Assembly (NCBI GenBank): GCA_014526335.1
Contig: JACTAT010000241.1
Location: forward strand, 68,531 to 132,530
Length of the DNA stretch: 64,000 nucleotides
Direction: 5' to 3'
DNA from: Chrysaora quinquecirrha
Lineage: Eukaryota > Cnidaria > Scyphozoa > Semaeostomeae > Pelagiidae
Under the pieces are notes generated by a model that was not told the DNA's origin, did not search any database, and was given only the letters and a program-made list of their open reading frames with translations. This document shows, piece by piece, positions 29,889 through 39,616 of this stretch. The position numbers were made by a program, and so were the translations under genes. Positions within the stretch are counted from its first letter, which is position 1; each line of letters opens with the position of its first letter.

Positions 29889-30518
29889 CTAATAAACATT
29901 TCTGAGTAGCTTTGTGCAATTTATAGGCATTTCTAGTTCAGACAGGTTGAAAGAAAATGTTAACAGCAAGAAAATCAAACTTCTCATTAGGTCTATTGTT
30001 GTTGTCATTTTCCGATCTGATCTTTTTACGAATTCCTGCAGATTTTTCTCCCATCCGTTTTGCATTTTTACAATCCATTCTGCAGTGCAGTCTTCAACAA
30101 AATCCAAACATTTCTCAACTAGAATGCGAGCGACATTGGTTTCATCCTCTTCGAGTGCCTTTTTAGCAAAACGAGTGGTATAAACAACGACGGCAGCAAC
30201 CCTTCCCCAGTTCAAATCATTCAACACCTCTTTGCAGATTTCATGATATGAATCTGTAATGCATTTCTTTAAAAGCTCCACATCATCATCATCTCCATGA
30301 ACCACTCTCAAATCTTTATAAAGTAACAAATTTTCAGCCTGCTTCGTTATAATTGAAGTTAGTACACTTTCATGCAACGATTCCAATTCCTCACAAATCT
30401 TGACGAAACTCTTACAAGCTGCAGTTTTTTCCGAAATTGAAGGATAATAACACTGCATAGATGGTATGGTTTTACAAATAAAGCTCAAAATAACAGATCT
30501 GATACCCTCTTTCTCCAT
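29889..30518 (-). CDS. Bcl-2-like protein encoded by the Polinton
   Basis: 209 aa, all helical in appearance. Residues 103-117 (NWGRVAAVVVYTTRF) match the BH1 signature (NWGR followed by a hydrophobic helix) and residues 148-162 (WIVKMQNGWEKNLQEF) match BH2 (WI...GGW). Spacing of about 45 residues is normal for the family. Residues 180-190 (SLIFLLLTFSF) form a hydrophobic segment near the C-terminus that could be a tail anchor, with about 19 residues after it. The N-terminal half would supply BH4/BH3-like helices, which I cannot assign by eye. Family members regulate mitochondrial outer-membrane permeability; viral versions block host cell death. Whether this one is pro- or anti-apoptotic is not determinable here. 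The gene is intact while neighbouring core genes are broken. Confidence 0.75.
   Translation of the reverse strand: MEKEGIRSVILSFICKTIPSMQCYYPSISEKTAACKSFVKICEELESLHESVLTSIITKQAENLLLYKDLRVVHGDDDDVELLKKCITDSYHEICKEVLNDLNWGRVAAVVVYTTRFAKKALEEDETNVARILVEKCLDFVEDCTAEWIVKMQNGWEKNLQEFVKRSDRKMTTTIDLMRSLIFLLLTFSFNLSELEMPINCTKLLRNVY
29918..29925 (-). promoter_or_regulatory. TATAAATT box of the 151-aa gene
   Basis: 68-75 bp upstream of ATG 29850, embedded in the 3' coding end of the Bcl-2-like gene, as expected in a compact viral genome. Confidence 0.5.
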
Positions 30519-30573
30519 GTTTTAATAGCCGTGGAACCTTTTACATCTGGACTACAACACTCTTACTGTTCTC

Positions 30574-30581
30574 AATTTATA
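30574..30581 (-). promoter_or_regulatory. TATAAATT box of the Polinton Bcl-2-like gene
   Basis: 56-63 bp upstream of ATG 30518; continues TATAAATTGAGAAC. Confidence 0.6.
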
Positions 30582-30719
30582 CTTTAAAATGTTTGTAAAT
30601 TGCAACAGCTCGACTTTTAATCAATTTATACAAGTATACAGAAGATAATAGTCATCATGAAATCTGTAATAATCAATTTGGAAAGGTTTTTTTGTTATAG
30701 ATAAAGTTTTTTAAGTTCA

Positions 30720-31307
30720 TTATGCATCAATTGCATCTAGGCCCTCAGCAGCAGATGTCTTCTGCGTTTTTCTTCTCTTCAATTGATTTGCCTCATCCAG
30801 CTTTTCTTGTTCTTGCTGTTCACCACCATTATCACTATCATCTCCATCATACTCATCCTCAGATTCGATGATGATCATTTGATTTTTTCTCTTTCTTCTT
30901 GGATCGGAATGAAATTTCGTTGGTCTGCTTGTTTTTATCTGAAGTGCACTTGTCTGAGAGTTTTCTTCCAGAGACGGCAGCGGTTTCACAGGTTTGTAAG
31001 CAGTGTCTGTAACGTGACCAATGTGGAGTTTATTTGAGGCTTGTTTCTCCAAAGCATTGACTTGATCCATCATGTTTGAAATGTAGGGATCGTTTTGAAT
31101 GACACTGGACCAGTTTTGAAAGTCAATGGGCAGCCATTTCATCAATATGTTGTCCTTGTTTACGTAGTACTTGTACAGCTCTCTAGTCTGAATACCAGTC
31201 AGCATGATGTTATTTCTTGTGTTGCTTGCAAATCTGGTTTCATTGTTAATTCTTCTTGCATTGATAGCAAACCAAAGCCAATCTTCAAAGTCTTCACTGA
31301 TCCCCAT
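30720..31307 (-). CDS. Polinton-encoded 195-aa protein with NLS-like and acidic tail
   Basis: The N-terminal ~110 residues are probably globular (DFEDWLWFAINARRINNETR, YYVNKDNILMKWLPIDFQNW). The C-terminal half has a basic patch (PRRKRKNQ), an acidic run (ESEDEYDGDDSDNGG) and a second basic patch (LKRRKTQK). Intact; starts inside the last 14 bp of the upstream spliced gene. No family recognised; nuclear localisation is inferred from the basic patches. Confidence 0.6.
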   Translation of the reverse strand: MGISEDFEDWLWFAINARRINNETRFASNTRNNIMLTGIQTRELYKYYVNKDNILMKWLPIDFQNWSSVIQNDPYISNMMDQVNALEKQASNKLHIGHVTDTAYKPVKPLPSLEENSQTSALQIKTSRPTKFHSDPRRKRKNQMIIIESEDEYDGDDSDNGGEQQEQEKLDEANQLKRRKTQKTSAAEGLDAIDA

Positions 31308-32083
31308 TTGCTTTCGTTTTTACAAGAAAGATGGCGTATTCATCATGTTCCATCTTTTTGTTGGTTGGATTCGTGAATGAAACGAGTTGGTTCATGTAGA
31401 CCAGCTTGTCTTTAAGCTCTTTCTTGTTACTGGTGTTCTTGAGGATTTTCTTGGCCTGCTCAATATCTTTGTGCTCGATGGGAACAGAAAAACCAATTTT
31501 CCACCCTTGAGTCTCTGACAAGTATTTGTCGATAGTAGACACAAACATCTTCTTCTTTTCTTCGAAACTGAGATTTGTATTTGAACCCCAGCGAGTGAGA
31601 TCAAAGATTCTGACAATAGAATCCTGCAGAGTTTCGTAGCATTGTCCCAGCGCCGCCATCATCTTTTTGAAATTGGCGGGTGAAAATTTGCATTCTTTGC
31701 TCATTTTGGATTGGATGTGCCTTTCATTGTGATCGGTTACTTTGTCGTAAAGGCAAAGGTGAATGCTTTTCTTCCACTTGCTCTCCTCTTCTGAATCCAA
31801 TCTAAAGTGGCGCACTTCTAGCTTGTAATCAGTCAAGTAATTCTACAAGAAAAAAGAATAAACATATAAGAAAACAGTTTATATTTACGCAGGGAATTTT
31901 CTCAATTTCATCAAATATTCATAGCGAGCAAGATTTGTGAGTACATAATTGACTTACCTGATTATTAGGAGACTCCAGGCTGTTACACTGCATTGTACTC
32001 ATGAATACATCTGAATCCAAGGTTTCATATTTACCATTACCTCCATCCTTTTTGCCAGCATTTGCAGAGTCTGACGACGACAT
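31294..32083 (-). CDS. Spliced 224-aa Polinton protein, unknown function
   Basis: Exon 1 is 32083-31958 (42 codons from ATG, Ser/Gly/Asp-rich) and exon 2 is 31842-31294 (182 codons plus stop). The 115-bp intron has a GTAAGT donor and a TTCTTGTAG acceptor, phase 0. Exon 2 contains KMSKECKFSPANFKKMMAAL, FDLTRWGSN and GWKIGFSVPIEHKDIEQAKK. The first gene of the leftward cluster, so probably early-expressed. No family recognised. The clean splice sites support a real spliced gene. Confidence 0.7.
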
Positions 32084-32189
32084 GGTTCCTTCTCAGTAGT
32101 AGCTAGTAGTAGCACGAGCGAATACAACACCAAGAGACAGATTCACGAACTGAATGAATTTCAAGAGTAGCTTTACCTTTATTTATTGT

Positions 32190-32700
32190 CAGAACCATTA
32201 ATCCTATTATAGCTGTTTTGGTCTTGTGAGTAACAAAATCCTAGATATGACCTTGTGAAAAACAAAATCCTACATTTGATCTTGTGAATAACGAAATCCT
32301 TAATTCTTAAGAAATAATCCTATTATGACTGTTTTAGCCTTGTGAGTAACAAAATCCTAGATATGACCTTGTGAAAAACGAAATCCTACATTTGATCTTG
32401 TGAAAAACGAAATCCTACATTTGATCTTGTGAATAACGAAATCCTAAATTGTTAAGAAATAATCCTATTATGGCTGTTATAGCCTTGTGAATAACGAATT
32501 CTTGGATTTGACCTTGTGAAAATCGAAATCATAATTCTTAAGAAATAATCCTATTATGAATAATCCTATTATAGCTGTTTCGGCCTTGTGAATAACGAAA
32601 TCATAGATTTTCCTTGTGAAAATGGAAATCATAGGTTTTACCTTGTGAAAATGGAAATCATAAATAATTCTTATGAAATAATCCTATTACAAATAATTCA
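32190..32700. repeat. Tandem repeat in the divergent intergenic region of the Polinton
   Basis: Repeats of about 30 bp (CTTGTGAAAAACGAAATCCT with variants GTGAATAACG) arranged in blocks of about 130 bp that end in TTAAGAAATAATCCTATTAT. It lies between the leftward cluster (start 32083) and rightward PolB (start 32900), so it may hold promoters, enhancers or replication signals. Degenerate towards the right end. Confidence 0.8.
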
Positions 32701-32899
32701 ATTTTAGCTATTTTAACCTTGCAAGCCGTCAGCATGATTTGATTGACAAGAAACACGTCTGTCTGTTTCGCAATCATGATTCATATCATAACAAACTTTT
32801 CTATTTCAAACAGTCAGTTGATGGTCACAAGACTTGGAGGTCGGACGTAAAATCGCAAGTTTCTCTGTTGTTTAGGCAGTGTGTAAGTATTTTTCAAAG

Positions 32900-35800
32900 A
32901 TGGATTCAAAGAGGAAAGCAACGCATGATAACAATGATGGTGCTTCAAACAGTAAAAAGAAGTCATACCTGTGTGATAACTGCGGGAAAACGTGTAGTAG
33001 GAAACTGAATCTCATGTATCACATGAGAATTTGTACTGGCCAGGTTGGACGAGGGAAAGAGGAGAAGAACGAAGAAGACGAAAAACAAAAACGCTTCGAT
33101 GATAAAGCATTCAAAGTAAGTTTCATATATTTAATAGTAATATATTTCACTTCCAAAGATTACATTTTGATGAGAATAGGTTTGATTTTGATTTATCAAT
33201 CGATGTTTTGGCGCCATCTTTTGCTTCAATTCAACCTGATTCAACCTTTGTTTTGGCGCGCTTCCCTGCTGCGATTTTTCCCGCCAAAACACTGTGTAGT
33301 ATTTTCCCACGGATGCAGCCATGGGTTATGGCGCTTAATCTACATGTCTGGACATGCTTTTTTTTCGATCTCTTGACCTGCAAATGATTTTGATGTTTTT
33401 TCTATTCATGAATCACTTATTTACAATTTTTCAGGTTGAGAAATTAGATGTGGGCAATGAGGCTGAGCTCAAGGAATCAGTTGATGAAATAGTTGAAATT
33501 GTACAGGCTGAAGCAAAAGGCCATAAGCAAGCAATAAAGTACTATATTGCAGTAGAAGCGATTTTCAAAAGGGCTGTGGATGAGAGCATCAAGACAGATC
33601 CTGCAATAGTATTTCGCTCAAAAGTTCTTTCACAGCTCAAGCATGGTCTGTACAGAGTGAAATCAAGCGTGAAAGCATCCGTAAAGAAAATCCTGGAAGA
33701 CATTGAAAACTTTGAACATGAAGGCAGCGGTTGGGTTTTCGAAAAAATCACGGAATGCAAAATTTCATTCTTTGATTATAATGCAGTGAAAGGAGGCAGT
33801 TACATTCCTACTCCAAAGAAACTTGCAAAGAAAAAGGCCGTCATAAACGTTCAGAATAATGATCAAGAATGTTTCGTTTGGTCTGTTCTTGCAGCCTTGC
33901 ACCCTGTTGAAGAAAATCCTCATCGTGTTACAAAGTATGTTCAGTTTCATGACACGTTGAATTTGGATGGATTGAATTTTCCTGTCAAGCTCCAGGACAT
34001 TGATGTGTTTGAACAAAACAACAACATTTCACTGAGAAACTAGATGCTGTAAATCATGTAAATTTACTGTTGCTTCTTGATGGACAAGGCAATTCCCATT
34101 ACTGTTTAATCAAGTCAATAAGTAGACTGCTGTATGGACGTGATGGAAATCAACAAAGAAAGCTCTACTATTGCAATTATTGTCTGCACAGTAGTCAAAC
34201 TCAGTATATATTGGATGAGCATGTCAAGATTTGTAAACAACATGGAAAACAAACAACAGTTTTTCCAAAGAAATCAAATGAAAATACAAAGCCTGGGAAA
34301 GAAGCAGACAAGCTTAACTTCAATTCTTTTAAGAAGCAAATGAAGGTCCCGTTTGTGATTTATGCTGATTTTGAGTCTGCTTTAATTGAAAAAGATGATG
34401 ATTCAAAATATCAAGAACATTTACCAATCAGTTTCTGCTACAAAATTGTTTCAATCGATGATCGATTCCCAGAAAAAAACTGTAACATACCATGGTGTGG
34501 ACTGCATTGATGTTTTTCTAAAGAAGTTGGAAGAAGAAGAAGAAATGATTCGAGATATTTATAAACGCATTCAGCCAATGAAAGATTTAACTGATGAACA
34601 AAAGCAAATCCATCAATCAGCCACAGCCTGTTGTGTATGCAATGTACCCTTTTCATCAGAGGATCAAAGCAGAATCAAAGTCCATGATCATTGCCATATA
34701 ACTGGTAGGCTTTCCGAGAATTCTTATGTTAATTGTTGTCATTGTTATCAATTGTAAACTGATTCAGTTTTGTTTTGTGGAAATAATTTGTTTCTTTTTC
34801 TTTTATGCAGGCGAATATAGAGGCCCAACATGTAGCAAGTGCAATATGAATGAATTTGTGATCAGACCAAAAACTTACAGAATTCCTTGCATAATTCACA
34901 ATCTGACAGGATACGACTCTCACTTAATACTGAAAAGAATAAAAGATCAGACAGTGAAAGTCATTGCAAGAACTGGTGAAAAGTTTATCACCATGAAAGT
35001 ATCAAACAGAGTTGACAGCGAAAAAAAGAAATTCTCTAGTGGTATAACATTTATTGATTCTCTTAACTTTTTAAACGCATCTTTAGCTAACTTGGCTGGT
35101 AATTTAGACACAGCAGACTTTGTAAATACGAAGAAATTCGCAAGGAATTATATATTGCAAATGGACGGAGTAATTGAGGAGGCATTAAATGTTGGTGAAA
35201 TGGAAGATATGATTATTGATGAAATTCTTGCTGAAGATGAAAATCTATTCAGTGGAGATGATGATGATGATGATGAAGAAGATGACGATTTTGATAATGA
35301 AGATGAAGAACTGGAAGAATCAGAAAGAAATCAGCAACGCTTATTAGAACCCGAAGATGATGATTATCGAAATTATCCAGCATCTACTGAGTATGAACTC
35401 ACACCTGATCAGGAGGAGAGATCACAAGAAGCATTTTCTTTGCTGAAACGAAAGGGTATTTATCCGTACGAGTGGGTCAATGATTTTTTGAAGCTTGAAG
35501 AGACAGAACTGCCTCCGTTTGAATCGTTTTACAGCAAGCTGAATAAATGTAACATTACTGAAGATGAATATCAACATGCACAAGACGTATGGCGTTTCTT
35601 CGAGTGTGAATCATTTCTCCAATACCATGACTTGTATCTAAAGACTGATGTCATGCTTCTAGCCGATGTTTTTGAACGATTTCGTGAGTTATGTTTAAAG
35701 TATTATGAATTGGATCCGTGTCACTATGTTTCTCTTCATGGTATGGCTTGGGATGCCTGTTTAAAAATGACTGGAGTTTCTTTGGATTTGTTGACGGCAG

Positions 35801-37205
35801 ACCAGAAAGATATCTATTTGATGATTGAAGAAGGAATTCGCGGTGGAATTTCAACCATTATACATCGATACGCTGAAGCTAATAACAGCCAGTCTGACGA
35901 TTTTGATTCCAACTTGCCGAAAACAGATTTGATGTATCTGGATGCCAATAACCTGTATGGTTGGGCTATGTCTAAGAAATTACCTGTGGGCGATTTCAAA
36001 TTTCTTACCGATGAAGAAGTAAGAGGTCTGAATATTCAAAGTGATAATGTTGAGGATCTTATGCTTGAAGATTATGGATATATACTGAAAGTGGATTTGA
36101 ATACCCAAAAGATCTTCATGATAAACATGCAGATTATCCTCTGGCTCCAGAGAAAATGAAGGTAAAGGAACAATGGCTATCTATGAAGCAGAAAGAGATT
36201 CTTGGTGATAAGAAGTATAGCACAACAGAGAAACTGATACCTAATTTGTTTGATAAAGAGAATTATGTTGTACATTGTGATAATTTGAAATTATATGTTG
36301 ATTTGGGACTAAGAGTCAAGAAAGTACATAAAGTTTTGGAGTTTAAGCACAGAGAATGGTTGAAGAAATATATAGATTTTAACACGGAGAAGAGAGCGAA
36401 TTCAAGAAATGATTTTGAAAAAGATTTCTTTAAATTGATGAATAACGCTGTATTTGGTAAAACGATGGAAAATGTACGAAAGCATAAGCAAATCAACACT
36501 TGCCAGACTAGTGAGCAGCTTGGAAAGTGGGTGCGCTGGCCACAGTTTTATTCCGCAACCAAGATCAGTGACAGCCTGTTCATAGTAGAAAGAAAGAAAC
36601 ACAAAGTCTATTTGAACAAACCCATCTACGTTGGATTCACGGTATTGGAAATAAGCAAGACACTTATGTATGATTTTCATTATAACTACATGCTTAAAGA
36701 ATTCAAAGATGTAAAATTGTGCTTTACGGACACAGACAGCTTCTTATATGCGATTTATAACGAAGGTCGCTTGTACGATAAGCTGAAAGAGAAGGAAAAA
36801 TATTTTGATTTTAGCAATTATGATCAGCAACACCCTTGTTCTTCGAATCGAAACAAGAAGGTAATTGGGAAAATGAAGGACGAACTGGGTGGAAAGGTGA
36901 TGAAAGAATTCGTTGGCTTGAGGGCAAAGCTTTACAGCTACAAGACAGACCAGAAAGAAGTGCGTAAAGCAAAGGGAATAAAGAGATCTGTGGTCAAAGA
37001 TGAAATAACTCATGAGAATTATAAGGATTGTCTCTTCAACAACAGAGTGTTTAAACATTCACAGAACACCATAAAGTCAACAAAACAAGATGTCTTCTCT
37101 GTTGCAACAAACAAGCTATCACTTGTGTCAATTGATGAAAAGCGCTACATCCTGGATGATGGCATCAAAACCTTACCATATGGACATTATTTGTGTAATA
37201 ATTAA
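32900..37205 (+). pseudogene. polB: Protein-primed DNA polymerase B of the Polinton, spliced, three frame breaks
   Basis: Exon 1 (32900-33115) encodes a C2H2 finger (YLCDNCGKTCSRKLNLMYHM). Intron 1 is 33116-33434 (GTAAGT...TTTCAG, phase 0). Exon 2 (33435-34704) has the N-terminal domain, CFVWSVLAALHP, exonuclease motif I YADFESA, and the HDHCHITG start of a conserved finger. Intron 2 is 34705-34810 (GTAGGC...TGCAG, phase 1). Exon 3 (34811-37205) holds NLTGYDSHLI (Exo II), YLKTDVMLLADVFE (Exo III), polymerase motif A YLDANNLYGWAM, motif B FFKLMNNAVFGKTMEN and motif C CFTDTDSF. Frame breaks lie near 34030, 34474 (a 7-A run) and 36099. An acidic run sits at 35255-35330. About 1,290 residues, usual for pPolB. 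It copies the linear genome using a terminal protein primer; this copy is broken as read. Confidence 0.93.
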
Positions 37206-37560
37206 AAATCATTGACTGCAAAAAGTTTTCTTATTTATTCTTATCCCATTTGTTCTTTATATGCTAAGTAGCATTTTTTCATCTAGTGATTTGAAGTATT
37301 TTCAGATGAACAAAACTATTGCTTTCATGTCTTAAACAGAAAATTTTCAATATCTATTGCTGCTGTTGCTGATGATGTATTTTATGAAGTAAACATTTTT
37401 TAACATGAATATTAATCATAATGTTACGTGAAAAAAAAAATTACTGAAGTTAAAACGTTTATTGAGTTTTTTTTGTCTTATCTTTTTTAACAAAAAGAAA
37501 AAAGAAAAAGTGAAGAAAAAAAGAAAATGGTGAAAAAAGAGGTTGCATGAAAACTAGATG

Positions 37561-37700
37561 CGTCACGTGATTTCCAGATCACTGACGCTTGATTGACAGG
37601 TCACGTGATTCATAGATCACCGAATTTGATTGACAGATTAACTGGTTTGATTGACATGTCGGCATCCTTTGTGTTCCAGAACCGGCGTTTTTCCTCTACT
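37561..37700 (-). repeat. Polinton right terminal inverted repeat
   Basis: Inverted copy of 18948-19087. It also has two tandem 37-bp units with TCACGTGA boxes. Between 37206 and 37560, downstream of PolB, there is AT-rich non-coding sequence with A-rich runs. Confidence 0.9.
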
Positions 37701-37704
37701 GACG

Positions 37705-38501
37705 GATCAGCAAATCCATGATTTTATGAACAATTACTCGCTCAAAAATCTAGTTAAGGATCCAACATGCTACAAGGCTGAAAATCCCCGGTGCATTGAT
37801 CTTATTTTAACCAACAGATACAGATGTTTTCAAAATACTATCACAATTGAAACAGGACTCTCTGACTTCCACAAAATGGTGGTTACAGTTCTGAAAACGA
37901 CGTACCAAAATGCTGGACCCACAGTGGTAAATTACAGGGATTATAAGAATTTTTCAGAGCAAGCTTTCAAACAAGACCTTAGGGATGAATTAGAAAGTAT
38001 AAGATTATCTACTCCAAATTATGATTCTTTCCAAACCTGTTTCGATAAAGTACTAGATAAGCACGCCCCGATGAAAAAGAAATATGCAAGAGGAAATGAC
38101 GGCCCTTTCATGAATCGAGCTCTCCGAAAAGCAATTATGTTCCGCTCACGACTGAAGAATAAATACAATAAAAATCGTACAGTTGAAAGTTGGGAAGCGT
38201 TTCGCAAACAAAGGAATTTATGTGTGAAATTATTCAGAACTGAGAAAAGAAATTTCTACAATAATTTAGATATATCCCAAATAACGGATAATAGAAAGTT
38301 CTGGAACACCGTAAAACCTTTCATTTCAAATAAAAATAAGTCTAAAGCGAAAATTACTCTGATTGAGGACGAAGGGATAATCTCTAAAGACGAGGAAGTT
38401 GCTGAAATTCTAAATAACTACTTCGTCACTGTCACTGATTTGCTAGGTATTAAAGAGAACAGTGAGGTTATAACAAGTACAGTAGGTATAACAGACCCTA
38501 T
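37705..38501 (+). pseudogene. LINE endonuclease C-terminal half and linker
   Basis: Continues the frame of 18256-18947 after one copy of the 6-bp duplication. It carries IHDFMNNYSLKNLVKDPTCY, RCIDLILTNRY and LSDFHKMVV (the SDH-type motif of LINE endonucleases), then the basic linker before RT. It is cut at 38501 by the 1,112-bp TIR element. Confidence 0.85.
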
Positions 38502-39613
38502 TAGACAGGGTTTTTTTCGCAACAATCTAGCAAAGAGGATAACCTTGGGTTTTTTCAATTAAATCTACTAAAAAAAGGTCGGAGAATACGAATCCAAGAT
38601 GGGCCTTCAAAAATTTTCAACGGAAGTACCCTTAATTAACGCCTAATTAGGCCTAATTAAGTCAATCAAAAAAGTCGCACTTTTCCAAATCTGATTACTG
38701 CAATATGTAGACCTTGAAACGCTGAGTACAATTGTCTTTGACTGTATTTCAATACGACCTACCAATTTCGAGAAAAACTCGTTTGAAAGTATGATGACGT
38801 CATCACCATTATGATCAGTACAGACCTTGATTCTATTTTTCAGCTTGTATAACTTTATGAGTTGGGGTGCAATAGTCACAAAACTGCTAATTATGGGATA
38901 GATATACGCTAAGACAGCAGAATGATGATGATTGGGTGTGGTTGTGATATCATAAGGGGGCCGATGACGTCATAGGGGCAACTGACTTCATAATGGTACC
39001 AAAATGATGCCCAGTCATCCATGAGGCCAAAGGCATTATGAGGGACTACTCATGTTCGAGATTTGACGTTTTAATGTTAAACCTGCTGGAAATGGTGAGA
39101 GGTCAAATTTGTTATACAGTATTCATAATGGGATTCCTATTATTCATGCAGTGAACCCCCTTTCTTCGCTTTTCCAAACTTGCAGTGGGGCTTATTATGC
39201 TTATCATGCTGTCATACATACACGTATCGAATTGTAAGAGGTTTTTTGACGATTCGACCCCTATTTGTGAAGTTACGCGAGTTGACTAAAGCCCATACTG
39301 AGCCTTAGGACGATGACGTCATCATTATTTCAAACGAGTTTTTCTCGAAACTGGTAGGTTGTATTGAAATACAATCAAAGACAATTTTACTCAGTGTTTC
39401 AAGATCTATAATTGCAGTAATTAGATTTCAAAATTTGAAACTTTTTTAATTGACTTAATTAGGCATAATTTGGCCTTAATTAAGGGTACTTCCGGCGAAA
39501 ATTTTTGAGGGCCCATCTTGGATTCGTGTTCTCCGACCTTTTTTTAGCAGATTTCAATTTAAAAACCCTAGGTTACCCTCTTTGCTAGATTGTTGCGGAA
39601 AAAACCCTGTCTA
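38502..39613. mobile_element. 1,112-bp foldback-like TIR element in the LINE
   Basis: Ends begin TAGACAGGGTTTTTT and its complement. Inverted repeats extend about 310 bp (to about 38810 and from about 39305) with modest divergence. It is flanked by a 3-bp duplication TAT (38499-38501 and 39614-39616); removing it and one TAT restores the LINE frame across the junction. No coding capacity. Superfamily not assigned. Confidence 0.85.
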
Positions 39614-39616
39614 TAT

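Larger units (their letters stand above)
18948..37700. mobile_element. Polinton/Maverick element, 18,753 bp, degraded
   Basis: Both ends carry GTAGAGGAAAAACGCCGG in inverted orientation. The first 53 bp are identical except the outermost base (C on the left; the right end gives the 5'-AG expected for Polintons). It is flanked by a 6-bp target duplication GACGGA (18942-18947 and 37701-37706), the known Polinton length. It encodes protease, major and minor capsid proteins, integrase, packaging ATPase and protein-primed PolB, the diagnostic Polinton set. It contains two later insertions (19849-20728 and 26472-26793), so the original was about 17.5 kb. Multiple frame breaks in core genes mark it as an inactive copy. 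Confidence 0.97.

Noticed and set aside
33131..33376. Extension of PolB exon 1 through 33376
   Set aside because: Clear GTAAGT donor at 33116 and TTTCAG acceptor at 33434; the extension has no family similarity.
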